DNA of 31,374 bases from Scleroderma bovista (Eukaryota > Basidiomycota > Agaricomycetes > Boletales > Sclerodermataceae), in contig JAYMGJ010000303.1 of assembly GCA_037178675.1 (NCBI GenBank), positions 1 to 31,374 of the forward strand. Reading direction: 5' to 3'. The position numbers were made by a program, and so were the translations under genes. The notes beneath the pieces were generated by a model, which ran no database searches, was not told the DNA's origin, and saw only the letters and a list, made by a program, of their open reading frames with translations. The first letter of the stretch is position 1. Every line of letters begins with the position of its first letter. Positions 17,705 through 30,497 of the stretch are shown piece after piece.

Positions 17705-20700
17705 GAGTACCGCTGCAAGGTGCTGTCCGCCGCTGGTGGCTTCAGTTTCTCTGTACCCAAATTGAAGTTGAACTGACAGCCTGGACCCAGCTGGATGTCG
17801 ATTAGATTGAAGTTGTAGCTGGACCGTGTAAACAGTTGTTCATCTCTTTTGTCTTTGTACTGCCACATATGAATGATATGTACAAGACAAACGCACGCTC
17901 AATGTACGTGATACCTACGACGCACACGATAGTGTCTGATATGATGAGATTAGGCTACTTCACGGCGCAAAGTTGCAGGCGTGCACTCGTTCCAATTACC
18001 CAAGCTGAAGCTGGTAAATGATAGTCACGGCCTTCAGAAAAACACGAGCGATGACATAACATTCAACGTCAGAAGCGCACAGCAAAGAGATGGGATCATT
18101 TCCACGCCAGAGCCCGACAGATTCATGACGACTGTAGGGGAAGGTGCGGATTCGAGGCTTCAAGAGGAGCTTAGTCGACTCTGTCAGTGTCAAAGGGTAG
18201 AAGTAAACTTTAAGTAAGCACGATAGAAGATTGGATTGAAACGCTGCCGCATTTCCACCAAATAGCATCCAGTTGCCGCTTCCCAGACACCCATTTTTCA
18301 AGAAAACGCTTCTTGGAGGCTATCGTCACACCTAACCTGGAACAATTTGAATGCGTTTGTCAACTTGGATCATGTCGAAGTGCCTCCAAAATTTGACCTT
18401 GGACGTCCTCGCCAACGAACGGAGTCATGCGCCCGACCGTCTCGGATCCACAAGCACCATCATCTCCCGGTGACAGACTGTCTCGTGTTGTGGTTGAAAG
18501 GGATACACCAATTGGGTCTACCAAGATTGTGTCTCGGGGAATGATTTCCCGTGGAAGTCAGCCCGCGAGAATGATGTACCGTTTCAGTAAGCTATATCAA
18601 GACTTGCAGCAATACTGTATCCTCAGCTTCGAGGATTTCCTGATCAGACCTCGTAGGTTGCGCTCAATGGAAGGTCCAAATTCCTCACTAAGGATCGTCT
18701 TGTGAAGTCCAAAATCAATTCGAATCTGATGTACAGCATCATTAGGGGCATAACTGGACATGTTTGTCTAGATACAAACGAGATCAGGACCATATACTAG
18801 TAAGGGTAATAACAGAGGCACAGGTAACGACGAGAAGCTGGTGTCCGTCATGCCATGCGCAATACCACTCAGAAAACAAGAAAGAACCACAGCGAGATAT
18901 TACATCAAAGGGGATCGCGAGAACATGGGGATCGACGGAGAATCCATTTGGTCGTCCCAAGTTCCGCTTGTCGTTGAATCCAGATTCGATACCTTGGCAT
19001 CCCTGAATCAGTCTCCCCAACCTTCGTGTTCCTGTCCTTTCATTTGATAATAATTGACCCAGGACCAACCTGGAGCGTTGCGGAACTTCTACCGGCCATT
19101 CTTGACCTTCCACGGCCAGCACGATCCGAAGGGACACCAAGATTTACCCGCTTTGGGTCCAACTCGGGGTTTTTATGGGAAAGACAGTCTTTGTACATGT
19201 TGAAAACTGCGTGATATGATGGCCTTTGTCATAAAACAGCGACAGGATACAAAAGAAAGATCCACATATTGGTGCGCACACCTCTATCCCAGCGCCGTTT
19301 GCCGAATTACTGACGCTGATCTGCACCCAAAATTTCGCTCGAGTTCTTGTCGCCCATCAGAGCCTCATCTGCATGCAAGAACGACGGTGAGTATCGCTGC
19401 AATTTTATGCCCTAGGTACAAGAACAGTACCTGGCCCTCGGCTTGACCCTGGAATCAGTAAAAGTTGTCTTCGGGTGTAGGTTCCTTAGCATCCGGAACA
19501 GGAGGAAAGAGGGTGGCGGAGAAACCGTGCACATTGATAAGACGCTTGATTACGACCTGTGCTCAGACTCGACCGATCGTGTGTCCACCCCAGTATCCAG
19601 GCTCGTTAAGGGTCTCGTGGGTCGAGCGGTTGGTCTAGGGAGTAAGGATATTTGCTGATGACCTTTTGGTACGGTTCCTCCAGGTGCCCATGGGGTGTTC
19701 CGAGTATTCATCCGTCGAGCATGCAACAGTGGCGACAAAGCCTTCAAGGTGTCTATGACATTAAGTATTTGATGACACATACCGTCCCAGCCCGCACCGA
19801 CACCCCGGCCTCGCCCCATCCGAGATAGCCAGGGTTGAGTAGGCCTCCTATCAACTGCATGGACAACCCATGGGCAAGCTCTATTTCAACTGTGTCCCAC
19901 CTAACGAAGTTTGCAGCTCCATATATATTGGCATTAGCGACTCATACGCGTTCAGTGATGTTGGAATGGAAGAAGTATGGCCAGTCCATTACAGCGGTTT
20001 GCATAGAGTTGATAGTCCTATCAACCTTTATGCAAACTGCTCCCATACTGCACTAAATTTCTTTTAACACTGGGAATGAAGCGTGCAGCGCAGAGATGAT
20101 CATTGAATTAGAGCGCAAGGTGGGGCAACGAAGGGGAAATTACGGCTCCTGGACCATTCTCGGGGAGTTCTCCCCCAATCAGGAAACCCAGCATCTTTCC
20201 TTTTGACAACCAGTTTGATCCAGATCCAATTGCTCACTGGCGTTGTTAGTCGGGTAATTTCGGTGACGTCCAGCGTTACTTCAGAGTGTGGAAGTCCTAG
20301 CTAGGGCCCGTGAATAAGGTAATTGCACCTGGTGGCTTTCCTCGCCCGTAAGTCATTCCTGTCAGTAGATAATGACGCCTCTGACGCATTGAAGAGCTGT
20401 CCTCAAGTGTGAAACCTTTTATGGAGATGAACTCCGCGTCAATTTCCTTAACCGGCTGTACGAGCGTCGTCAGTACATTTTCGTGTGCTTGAGACCGTTG
20501 ATGGCATAGCTCTAGCACTGGTATGGTATCCTCCCCCATCAGTCCAACTAGGCCGATGGAACCACCTTCGTGACCCAGTGTCCTTGATATAAACCCCCTA
20601 TGTCAGACCAAGCAGGGACGTTCTTGTACTACTCGCACCTATCGAAAAGATGCTGCAATGGGTTGCGGGTGCCACTTTCCATCTGCCTTTAGAAAATTGG

Positions 20701-21399
20701 GAAAGGTCAGCCGCATTCATGAGGATCGTAAAATAAATCCCACTTCACAGTTAATCAATCCGCGACCCCGAACTTTCTTGATCAAGATCTGTAAAAGATA
20801 CGCCATCCGCGCTGGCTTTCCCCAACATGCGATTGGCGAAATCATCGTATCTTGGGCGACGCGACTTACCAAATCAGGCAACGTCACACAAAGTCGCACG
20901 TCCACTCTGCAGTACAATACTTGTACAGCGACGATATCTGAAATCGTTTCATTGGGTTAGAAGAGAGCACGAACTAATTCGAGCTAAGGGTGCTTGTTAG
21001 CCGCCGTGAGTCGACTGTTTATGGAATGATGGACCTCCTATCACAGGCTCCCACATGCGCCATTCACACGGAACACCCACCCATAGATAGTCCCTGGATT
21101 ATTTTTGTGGTTGATGGGGAAGAGCAGAGTTTGAAACCAAGACTGGCGACTTCCTCCCATCACAGAAGATGGGTTTTTGTCAGTACTGGCATAGACATTG
21201 ACTACTTCCGATCACAAGACGGCTACATTTTTGATCTTGGTGAAGGAGACAGGCAGATAAACATTCCAATTTATTTCTGGCCTAGTACCACATGGATCCA
21301 CTCCAAGAACAGAATGGCACGTAGACGATGAGGTACGATCATTGCAATGCCTTTGCCATAAAATCACCAATGGTATATTGTTCGCTTTACTGCACTTCC
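17705..21399. other. 3.7-kb gene-poor stretch
   Basis: No frame here is longer than about 118 codons, and none joins to a neighbour through convincing splice sites or shows a domain I recognise. Composition is mixed, with no long low-complexity run. The first ~200 bases are the promoter side of the F-box gene, and the last few hundred the promoter of the first amino-acid transporter. The rest may be decayed genes or transposon remnants too old to read by eye. Frames at 20297-20539 (-) and 20990-21331 (+) were examined and not accepted. Confidence 0.4.
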
Positions 21400-23500
21400 A
21401 TGGCTTTCCAACCTGCGACCGTTGAAGGCGGCCACGACCCACGAGCCCATACTGCAGATCCGGATATCAAAGGCCCAGATCATCCGGTCCTCTCTGACGG
21501 GACAAGGCCCAACTTGGAGACTTATCTCTACTACGCTCAACGCCAACGAGAGAGGGAGGTCGCAGAGTCCAAATCTCACGACACAGAATGGGCAAAGATT
21601 CTCTTTGGAAATTTTTCAGAAAAGCACTCAGTCGTGGCTACCAACGACGAAAAGAAAGGAGACAGTAGTAGTATTTCCGACGCCGAGTACCGTGCCGCCT
21701 CCAGTGCCCTGAGAACCGCTTCTTGGGGGAGCATCTTCTACCTTATCACTACAGGTCTGTGGCGGTATCTCCTTTGAACCGTCTCTTAACCTGTTCCGTT
21801 CAGATATCCTGGGTCCTTACTCGGCTCCATGGGCATTCACCCAGATTGGCTATGGACCGGGAGTCGCGTGCTTCATCGCGTTCGCCATCATGGCTGCTTA
21901 CAGTGGCCTACTACTCTGGTACATGTTTCTCAAGTTGGATTCGGATAAATATCCTCTCAGGTCATTTGGTGATCTGGGTTATCGTATCTATGGCCCTTGG
22001 TTCCGGCATCGTAAGTGCCAAGTCTCTCTTCTTAAAACAGGGGTGCGAACGCACATCAGTGTGTAACGTCTTGCAAAGTTTGCAGCTCATCTTCAATGTT
22101 GGGATCATTATCCTCGGAAACGGTCAAGGTCTTTCGCAAATGGCCAAGTTCAAGGTGCGACCAAACTTAACTACCCAAGGCGCTTGCCCATTCTCTCCAT
22201 AGCTTTGCTTTAGCGTCTGCAATATTGTTTGGACCTTGGGTGGTCCGTGTCATGTTGATCACGGTTACACCTCATTAAAAACCATTCATAGGAATGCTGC
22301 TCGGGCAAATCAGAACCCTGAGGAAGTTTGGCTGGGTCGCCAACCTCGCCATATGGATGAATGTTATCACGTTGATCATAACGATGGGATCAGTTGTACA
22401 CACCCCTCCGAACTATCAAGGCGCTGGTCTCCCATCTGGTCCAGTTCAGACGCTGGCCATAAATAAGCAACCGTTTGAACACCAACTTAACGGCATCATG
22501 CAAATTGTTTTTTCCTATGGTGGCGCGTAAGCTTTCTCTGTGTGGCTGCCGATGTGCATAAGAACTAATCAGGTTCACAGAATGATTTTTATAGAGTTCA
22601 TGGCAGAGATGCGTCGACCGATGGACTTCTTGAAATCCATGGCCCTCGCGCAGCTTTTCATCACAGTTGTCTATATGTTTTTTGGTCTTTTTGTCTACTC
22701 GTATCAAGGACAATTCGTGGTCAATGTACGTTCATGTGCAAGGCGGACAAACACATGAACTGACTTTTACTAGCCTGCCAATCAGGGTATCTCCCTCTAC
22801 AGCCTCCAGACTGCGACGAATGCAATTTCTCTCACCGCTGGCCTTATCGCGGCTGCTCTGTATGGTAACATCGGTGTGAAGGTTATTTATAATAACATAC
22901 TCGTTGAACTCTTCCACGCTCCGCCATTGACCAATAAGTCCGGCAAGTACATGTTTGCTGTCTCAGTCATCGTCTACTGGGCCCTCGCCTTTGTCATCGG
23001 TTCTGCAATCCCGCAATTCAGCAACATTTCGTCGTTGATCGCTGCAGTTTGCATCTTCCGTGAGTCTTGCCTCGGCCGTCTATTCTTTGTTGGTGTTGAT
23101 CCGCTGCGTTGTTCGGGGGAATCAGAATTCAGCTACACTTTCCCCCCATTCATGATCCTCGGATATGTCATGCAGAGGAGTGCGCTAGCTGGGGATAGAC
23201 CATATGATGTCAAGAATCCCCACGGTTCTAGGGTTGACTCGTGGAGAGACTTGTCTCGTTGGGCGCGCGCTTGTATGTCAATGATTCTATCCAGTGTGGT
23301 CCTCCTGGCTGATCCCTTGTTTTATTGTTTAACGTTTAGTGTCCAAGCATGTCTGGTTCAATCTCTGGAATTTCATTATTACCCTTGCATGTGTGGCAAC
23401 GGCCATTCTAGCATCGTACTCTGCCATCAAGTCCATCATTGATGCTTTCCGCAACAGCAGCTCCGCCACTTCATTTGGTTGTCGGTCCCCTGTACAGTAG
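21400..23500 (+). CDS. AAAP-family amino-acid transporter, copy 1, 556 aa
   Basis: Multi-pass membrane protein of the amino acid/auxin permease family (Aa_trans domain), expected to co-transport neutral or aromatic amino acids with protons. Exons: 21400-21754, 21804-22010, 22060-22154, 22203-22242, 22292-22526, 22581-22725, 22774-23059, 23126-23272, 23340-23500 (1671 nt), all GT-AG. The first ~110 residues are hydrophilic and cytosolic, ending in SISDAEYRAASSALRTASWG just before TM1. Hydrophobic segments follow, with GPWFRHLCNVLQSLQLIFNV, MIFIEFMAEMRRPMDFLKSM, and VKVIYNNILVELFHAPPL. The C-terminal tail ends SFGCRSPVQ. The intron 4 donor was placed at 22243 (GTCCGT) because this gives TLGGM, matching TLAGI in copy 2. 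Substrate and membrane (plasma versus vacuole) are not determinable. Confidence 0.88.
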
Positions 23501-24435
23501 TATTTTCTCACATGGGAGTACATGTACTGTAACATGACGGGCACGTTGTAATACGAGATAGTTTCACTGGTGGAACAGAAACGCCAATCTAACTTGGAAG
23601 AAGTTGATCTCCCCCCATCCAAAGAGTAGGACTTTCGCCCATACCAACGAAGCACGTCTGATGAGACAACATGTCGTGGTAGTCACTGAGCATACTAGAT
23701 TTCAATGAAGAAACGATTCGGGTTTCTCGGACTTATGAGGAAGATTTGTGCATTGTTATAGTCACATCTAACATGAAGAGTCAAGACACTGGTAGCGATC
23801 GAATCCTCTTTCGATAGAGTGATCGGTGTGTATTCAGTTCTTATCGGTCCCATTCCGTCTGGTGATTAACTTTCCAAGACAGAGATGGAGGTGAAAATGA
23901 CCCAGCGTCCGACTCTGCCACGGATTACACCCCGCTGTGCTCCCGGCTATGTACGGCCTGATACTTGCCCGGATCGTGAAAATTGTGTTCCCTCACGATT
24001 GAATCCAAATAGCGGGCATCAATCGGGCGTTTAGCACACTTACGTTTGCGCCGCACGGATGGAGTTGGTGGCGATTGAAGGGAGAAGTCGCAGGCTGGCA
24101 CTAGCAAATTCCCCACGAAGTGGTGGCATTGGTTTAGTCGTAAAGCTTAGTGTAATAGGCATGAATTTTCTTTTATTCCGACATAACTAACTTCTAATAA
24201 AGGGCGCTCCATGTATGAGACAGCGAATTACGAACTGACGCCGCAACTCCATTTCTCCTTTCATGCAGTGCCACAGGATTCATCAAGAATGGTGTCCCGA
24301 AGCATGCGGAGGTAATTCCCAATGCGATAAGAGGCTTGCTATAAGAGAGGCTTATGGGCTCGGGTAACTGGGATCATAAAGTCACCTACCTGAGCGTTGC
24401 GCTCAGTCTCTTGCATAATTCCTGCGCGTCTTGTG
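23501..24435. other. Intergenic between the two amino-acid transporters
   Basis: About 935 bases with no recognisable coding sequence. It must contain the terminator of copy 1 and the promoter of copy 2. By eye the upstream 100 bases of the two genes do not look alike, so the promoters appear to have diverged or were not duplicated together. Confidence 0.4.
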
Positions 24436-26530
24436 ATGGCCCTCCAACCTGCGTCCGTCGAAGGCAGTCGCGATGTCCCTTTTGTAGATTCAGACATCAA
24501 AGACCATCCCATCCTCTCAGACGGTTCCAAGCCCAACTTCGAGACATACCTCTACCATGCCCAACGACAACGAGAGAAGGAGGTCGCAGAATCCAAGTCT
24601 CGCGATATGGAAACCGGGTTCTGGGCAAAGATTCTCTTTGGAAATCATACAGAAAGGCAGCTGGTGGCCACTGCCAACAATGAGAAGAAAGGAGACGACG
24701 GCGCTTCGATTTCCGATGCAGAGTACCGTGCCGCCTCGGGTGCCTTGAGAACTGCTTCGTGGGGAGGCGTTTTCTACCTTATCACTACAGGTTCGTGGTC
24801 CTACTTCCTTGAACCTTTTCCCGTCTTATTCGGTTCAGATATCCTGGGACCTTACTCGACGCCATGGGCATTCTCCCAGGTTGGCTATGGCCCAGGCGTT
24901 GCATGCTTCATCGTATTCGCCGTCATGGCTGCCTATAGTGGTCTACTACTCTGGTACATGTTTCTGAAGTTAGATTCGGATAGATACCCGCTCAGGTCAT
25001 TTGGTGATCTGGGGTATCGTATCTATGGTCCTTGGTTCCGGCATTGTATGTTATACACATCCCTCCATAAAACAGCAATACCAACGCTTCTTAGTTTGTA
25101 ACATCTTACAAGGCTTGCAACTCCTCTTCACCGTTTGTATCGTTATCCTCCAAAATGGCCAAGGCCTTTCGCAAATGACTAAATTCAAGGTGAGGACTAC
25201 ATTTACTGTTGAAGACGCACATTCATTCTGTGCATAGCTTTGTTTTAGTGTCTGCAATGTTGTTTGGACTTTGGCCGGTTCGTATGTCTCTGATCATTGT
25301 GTATTTTGCTAAAGACCCTTGACAGGCATTCTTTTCGGGCAAATCAGAACCCTGAAAAAGTTTGGCTCGGTTGCTAATTTTGCCATATGGCTTAACATCA
25401 TCACCCTGGTCATGACGATGGGGACAGTTGCACATACCGCTCCAAACTATGAAGCAGCGGCAGCGGTTGGTGTTCCATATGGCCCAATTCACACCGTAGC
25501 CATCAGAAATCAACCGTTTGTCCCTCAACTTAATGGCATCATGCAAATTGTATACTCCTATGGTGGCTCGTAAGCATTGACTGCTGTGGTGTTGTGGTAT
25601 CTATGGGCTGATCCGTTTCGCAGAATGATTTTCATAGAATTTATGGCAGAGATGCGTCGACCTATGGACTTTTGGAAAGCTATGGCTTTTGCCCAGTTGT
25701 TCATCACCATCGTCTACATGTTCTTTGGTCTCTTTGTCTACTCGTACCAGGGACAATTCGTCATCAACGTGCGTTAATGCGCAAACGCAGGCTAGCACGC
25801 CGAACTAACAATTCTCTTAGCCCGCCAACCAGGGTATCTCCCTCTATAGTCTTCAAACTGCTACCAACGCAATTTCTCTCACTGCTGGGGTCATTTCGGG
25901 TGCTCTATACGGCAATATTGGCGTGAAAGTTATTTATTACACTATATTTGTCGAACTCTTCGGCGCCCCACCATTGACGGCCAAGTCTGGGAAGTACATG
26001 TTCGGCATCTCGGTGATCATCTACTGGTCTCTCGCCTTTACCATCAGTTCTGCAATCCCGCAATTCAGCAACGTCTCATCATTGGTTGCTTCCGTTTGCG
26101 TCTTCCGTGAGTCGTTATTTACTTTGTCATTCCACGCTGTCGTTGATGCTCCAAAAAAAAAGAATTCACTTACACATTTCCTCCGTTCATGATACTCGGA
26201 TATGTGATGCAAAGGAGTGCGTTGTCCGGTGACAAACCATATGACGTGAGCAATCCGCACGCTTCCAGAGTTGACTCGTGGAGGGACTGGTCTCGTTGGA
26301 CACGAGCTTGTATGTTGATTATTTTATCCATGCCTTCCTCCAGGCTGATCGCTGGTTTGTTGTTCGAAGTGTCCAAGTACACCATGTTCAATATGTGGAA
26401 CTTCATTATTGCTCTTGCATCCTTGACGGGTGCTATTCTAGCGTCGTATGCATCCATCAAATCTATCATCACCGCTTTCCACAACGGCAACTCGACTTCC
26501 TCATTTAGCTGCCGGTCTCCTGTACAGTAG
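24436..26530 (+). CDS. AAAP-family amino-acid transporter, copy 2, 559 aa
   Basis: Tandem paralogue of the preceding gene, same family and predicted topology. Exons: 24436-24790, 24839-25045, 25095-25189, 25238-25277, 25326-25569, 25624-25768, 25821-26106, 26163-26309, 26370-26530 (1680 nt). All exon lengths equal those of copy 1 except exon 5, which is 9 nt longer (244 versus 235). Shared stretches include YGPGVACFI, GLLLWYMFLKLDSD, and RSFGDLGYRIYGPWFRH, plus the ending CRSPVQ. The longer exon 5 encodes NYEAAAAVGVPYGP where copy 1 has NYQGAGLPSGP, an extracellular- or lumen-side loop that could alter substrate choice. The first intron is 48 nt with no in-frame stop, so retention would add 16 residues. 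The seventh intron ends in a run of nine A before its acceptor G. Confidence 0.88.
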
Positions 26531-27290
26531 GGCTCTTACATGAAAGTGCCCTGTGACAACGAAGAGAACACCCATTGCATGTACTACTAGTAACACATAT
26601 GACGAGCTTGAAGTAGTTCGAGTGAACCGGTTCCTGTGCGCCGTGCAACGACCATTGCTGTCTTTATGTACCGGTCATCCGTCCCCATCGTGAGAGTGCA
26701 GAAACCTGGTGGGGTGAACAGGGGAACAGGCATGGTAGACAACTTCAAAAAATAACCCCCGCGTCAACCGCGTTGCAACAGACTTATTTGGTTCCGTAAA
26801 TGCAGACCACGTCAGGTCCCGAGCCGTCGGCGGAGATGAATGGAAATTCGCTGAGGTCAGTTCAGAACATTCCCTAATCAGCAAAAAAAATCGATTCCAA
26901 TCCAAACGATCACTGGGCACTGTTGTGGTGGTGGATTCGAAGCTCGTGGAGGATATAAAGATCTATGTATCCCAAACCCAGACTTATTGGTGGTGAAATA
27001 GTAGCCTGCGGGGATCTTCTTGAAATGGTTTCCAGCTTGTCATTCAGAGAGGTGGGCATCAAAATACACCTTCAAGTCACACCAGAAATATAGTCATCAG
27101 CTGAACACATCTAGTAGATTGGCAGTGATAGTTTAACAACATTTGCATAAGATAAGAGCCAGTGTGGCCTGTCTACAATGATCAAGAAATACATAATAGC
27201 CAATTAAAAAAAGCAAACATGGCATAATCCATGAGAGACGATGATATATGGCGAGCGATGAGAGAAACCAATTGACCCGTGCTGGATCTT
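26531..27290. other. Convergent intergenic region
   Basis: About 760 bases lie between the 3' end of transporter copy 2 (+) and the 3' end of the A-T-TE synthetase (-). It contains only short shadow frames. It holds both terminators and nothing else I can name. Confidence 0.45.
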
Positions 27291-30200
27291 TTAGAGCCCG
27301 CGAGCCTCGAGACGGGAACGGAAGATCTTCTGGAATTGTGGCACGTGGTCGAAGTCCATGAGAGTATAGTGTTGTCCCGGGACGTCGGTATACGAGGGCT
27401 CGCCCCTGCTGAAACCCGCCCATGGCTTGAGTTGGTTGTTCAACCAGTCAGATTTGCTTCCCTTAAGAGGGATGGCATAGAACACATCAACCGAAGCTGT
27501 CATCGTGGGCACATGAGTTCATCGGAAGACGCGGATTGATCAAAACATTTTACTCACAGACAGAACCCGAAGGGTTGTATTCCTTGCCACACTCGATCAG
27601 GGAGCCAGCGATGTCGACCCAGTGGTCGAGTTTCTGAGGTGTCAATTGCAACTCCACGAGACGTTCAGGCGGGGAGAGCTTCCAGACAACCTCGAGCTGC
27701 TCCAGACGGGTCAAGGGCCTCAAAGAGGGCGTGAGGTCGACAGCGTCCTGTTTGGAAACAAGACCGAGGAAATATGCGAGGTTGAGCATGCCGCTCGTCC
27801 AGTCGATCTCGTGCATGCGGTCAGCGATGTGAGGGGGAATGTTGATCAGACCGGTGAATTTGACTTCTTCGCCCATTGCCTCCAAGCGCTTCGCGACCTC
27901 GAAGGCGACTACACCACCGTATGAGTAACCAGCGATGGCATATGGGCCCTTGGGCTGCGTGCGCTTGACAGCTGCCGCGTAGGTGGTCACCATCTCATCC
28001 ATAGATGTGAAGAACGTGTGGTTTGGCTCGAAGCCACGGGCACGGAGCGCGTAGAATGGCCGCTCGTTTTGGAAGTACTTGGCGAGGTTGACGAAAATGA
28101 GGACTTCGCCGACACCGGGGTGTACCATGAAGATGGGGGTCTTGTCGCCAGTCAGCTGGAGAGGCACGATGGGGTCGTACTCCTCCTGGCTTCCCTCCTT
28201 TGAGCACAGACGATCAATGTAGCTCGCCAAGCTGGAGAGCACGGGGTGCTTGAGGATCTGGATGGTAGGAATCTCAGGCAACCCAAAGGCACCCTCTCCC
28301 TCACGCTTAAGTCTGTGTTCCGAATTAATAACGTGTGATTTACCTCCCAGTTACCACCACGTACCTGATGACGTCAATGGACGTGCCACCGAGTTCGAAG
28401 AAATTATCGCTTGCGGAAACATCGCTGATGCTAATATTGAAGATCCCAGCGTAGATACAAGCGAGGGTCTTTTCCGTCTCAGTCGAGGGGGCCACGAAGC
28501 TGGCACCACGAGCGACGCTCAACAACTCCTCCGCGCGAGCAATGCGTTGGGCGAGCTGACCCTCCTTGAACTGTTTGACAAGGCGGGCTCTCGAGAGCTT
28601 TCCAAGGGTAGTCTTCTCCATCTGGTTGACGGGGATAGGTATGATATGTTGAGGAGGGAGCGTGATCATCTTGACTGAAATGTCACGGAGGGCGCGGTGC
28701 GTGGCAAACAGTTTAGCCGGAGCGTCTTCGTCATCAAGACTGAACGTTGGCGCATAGAAGACGACAAAGCCTTCAGTGTCCTGACCGGGTGCACGGTATG
28801 GCGCAGCAGCGAGGAAGGAGTGGGTAACACCCTCGACGTTCTGGAGGTGAGTCTCGAGCTCGGGGATACCATAAGAGACACCGTGGACAATGACGGTGTC
28901 CTTGATGCGTCCGCTGAGTCTCATCTTGTTGTTCTCGATGATGCCGATGTCGCCAGTGCGGTACCAGCCGCCTTCAACAAAGCTGGAAGTTGTCGCGTCG
29001 GCGTTGTTGTAGTAGCGGACGAATATCATGGAACCGCGGACTTGCAGTTCGCCGCTCTCGCCATCAGGTCGAAGAGTCAGCCCATCAGCGGGATCGACGA
29101 TGCGCATTTCACAGCCAGGGATAGGGGTGCCGAGCTCAAGGAACTCGTGGGCGGGAGGGGTGGCCAAAACATCAATGGGATCATAGATACAACCGGCACT
29201 AAGGAACGATCAGCAAGTATCCAATGTTTGATTTAAACCCGCACTAACCAAGTCTCTGTCATGCCAAAGCCGGCGGAGATAACGAAGGACCAGTTAGGAT
29301 CATTGGAAAGGTTCTTGAGTGTCGTAGTAAAGGCCTGTGCTGTCTTGCTGACGACCGCTTCGCCGCCACTGTTAATCCGCCTGAGAGAAGACAGGTTAAA
29401 CGTTCCAAATAATTCATTGCGTTTCTCGAGGTCACGAGTGAGCTTTGCAAGAAGGAAGTTTGGAGCGAAAGCAATTTCGATGCCCTTTACAAAGGATGGT
29501 CAGTTAAGCATAATTGAGAATCAGATCAATGACACCGACCTTCTCTTCGATTAAGCGGAGGTAGCGAAGGGGGTCCGAAAGAATAGCAGACGGGTGTACG
29601 TGGAGCTGCGGGGCACCGTACAACATAGGTGCGATGTGCATTTCGATGGAGCCAGCAACGTGGTCGAATCCAACCCCTGCACGAAATATTAGGTTTCCAG
29701 TTCAGGCGAAGGCAATATTGACTCCCGCTCACAATTAAGGATCTTGGTGTCCGAGGTCAAGCCATAGCTTGCGCCCTTGGCGTGGCAAGCTGCCAGCAGC
29801 GTGCGGTGGGTGTGGACCACTGCCTTCGAAAAGCCAGTAGATCCAGACGTCAAGAACAGGAGTGCTTCGTCATCAGCGTTGGGTTCATGGGCTTTGAAGT
29901 CCAAGGACATAGAGACCGCTGTGGACTCCTTCAATTCCGAGTACAAGTGGATCTCGAGATCAGGGATAGAGAGCAGTTGCTCTGCGCCAGTCTCGTTGGT
30001 CAACCAGATGGCTGAGCCAAAAAGACCTTTGATGTGACCGACGTGCCCTTCCTTGTGCGACTGTTGCGCGCTCAAGGCGGGCTGAAGGCAAGGCACGAGA
30101 CCAGCGAGCAAGCAGGCCCATACAACCGACATGTTCTCCTCGTGTTCAGTGAGGTAAACAACGACGACTGAGCCGGTGGGTTTTCCCCAGGCGAGCATGG

Positions 30201-30432
30201 CTTGAGCGAGAGAGCGGGCATGGTGCTCGAACTCGCGGAAGGTCTTGGTCTGGATGGAGGAGTCGTGTGCCGAGGAGGTAATAAAGCCCAACTCGTGATT
30301 GGGATACCGGGAAACTGACTGCTCAAGGACGTCGAGCAGCGTTTCAGGGGTCCGTTTAAGGGAAGCCTTCAGCTGATGGATGGCGTCGGAAGAGTCAACA
30401 GAGACATTATTGAAGATAGCGGTGGGGGCCAT
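27291..30432 (-). CDS. A-T-TE quinone synthetase (atromentin-synthetase-like), 955 aa
   Basis: Tri-domain NRPS-like enzyme without a condensation domain. The family joins two aryl-pyruvic acids, usually 4-hydroxyphenylpyruvate from tyrosine, into the terphenylquinone atromentin. Exons: 30432-29733, 29676-29540, 29484-29249, 29198-28365, 28312-27558, 27496-27291 (2868 nt), all GT-AG. Adenylation domain: LLFLTSGSTGFSK at 191-203, GFDHVAGSIE at ~236, GFGMTETCAG ending ~360, WYRTGDIG at ~436, and TLGKLSRARL with Lys558. Carrier domain: DNFFELGGTSIDVIR, phosphopantetheine Ser631. Thioesterase: GYSYGG with nucleophile Ser766, and likely His930 in PGQHYTLMDFDHVPQF. Length and ending match the InvA/AtrA/NPS3 group of Boletales. 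Polyporic-acid (phenylpyruvate) or furanone products are alternatives; the usual neighbouring aminotransferase is not within the window. Confidence 0.9.
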
Positions 30433-30497
30433 TAGTGAAAGTAGATTATAGTTTGAAGGGTTGATGCTCTGAATGAGATGGAAAGAAGTTATGATGC

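Noticed and set aside
18784..19140. Minus-strand 118-codon frame, the longest in the gene-poor stretch
   Set aside because: Residue content resembles no family I know, and there are no credible introns joining it to neighbours.
20297..20539. Minus-strand 80-codon open frame with protein-like composition
   Set aside because: No domain recognised, no splice-supported extension either side, and the length is expected by chance.
20990..21331. Plus-strand 113-codon frame just upstream of transporter copy 1
   Set aside because: No recognisable motif, and no phase-compatible splice to the transporter; it is more likely chance in the promoter region.
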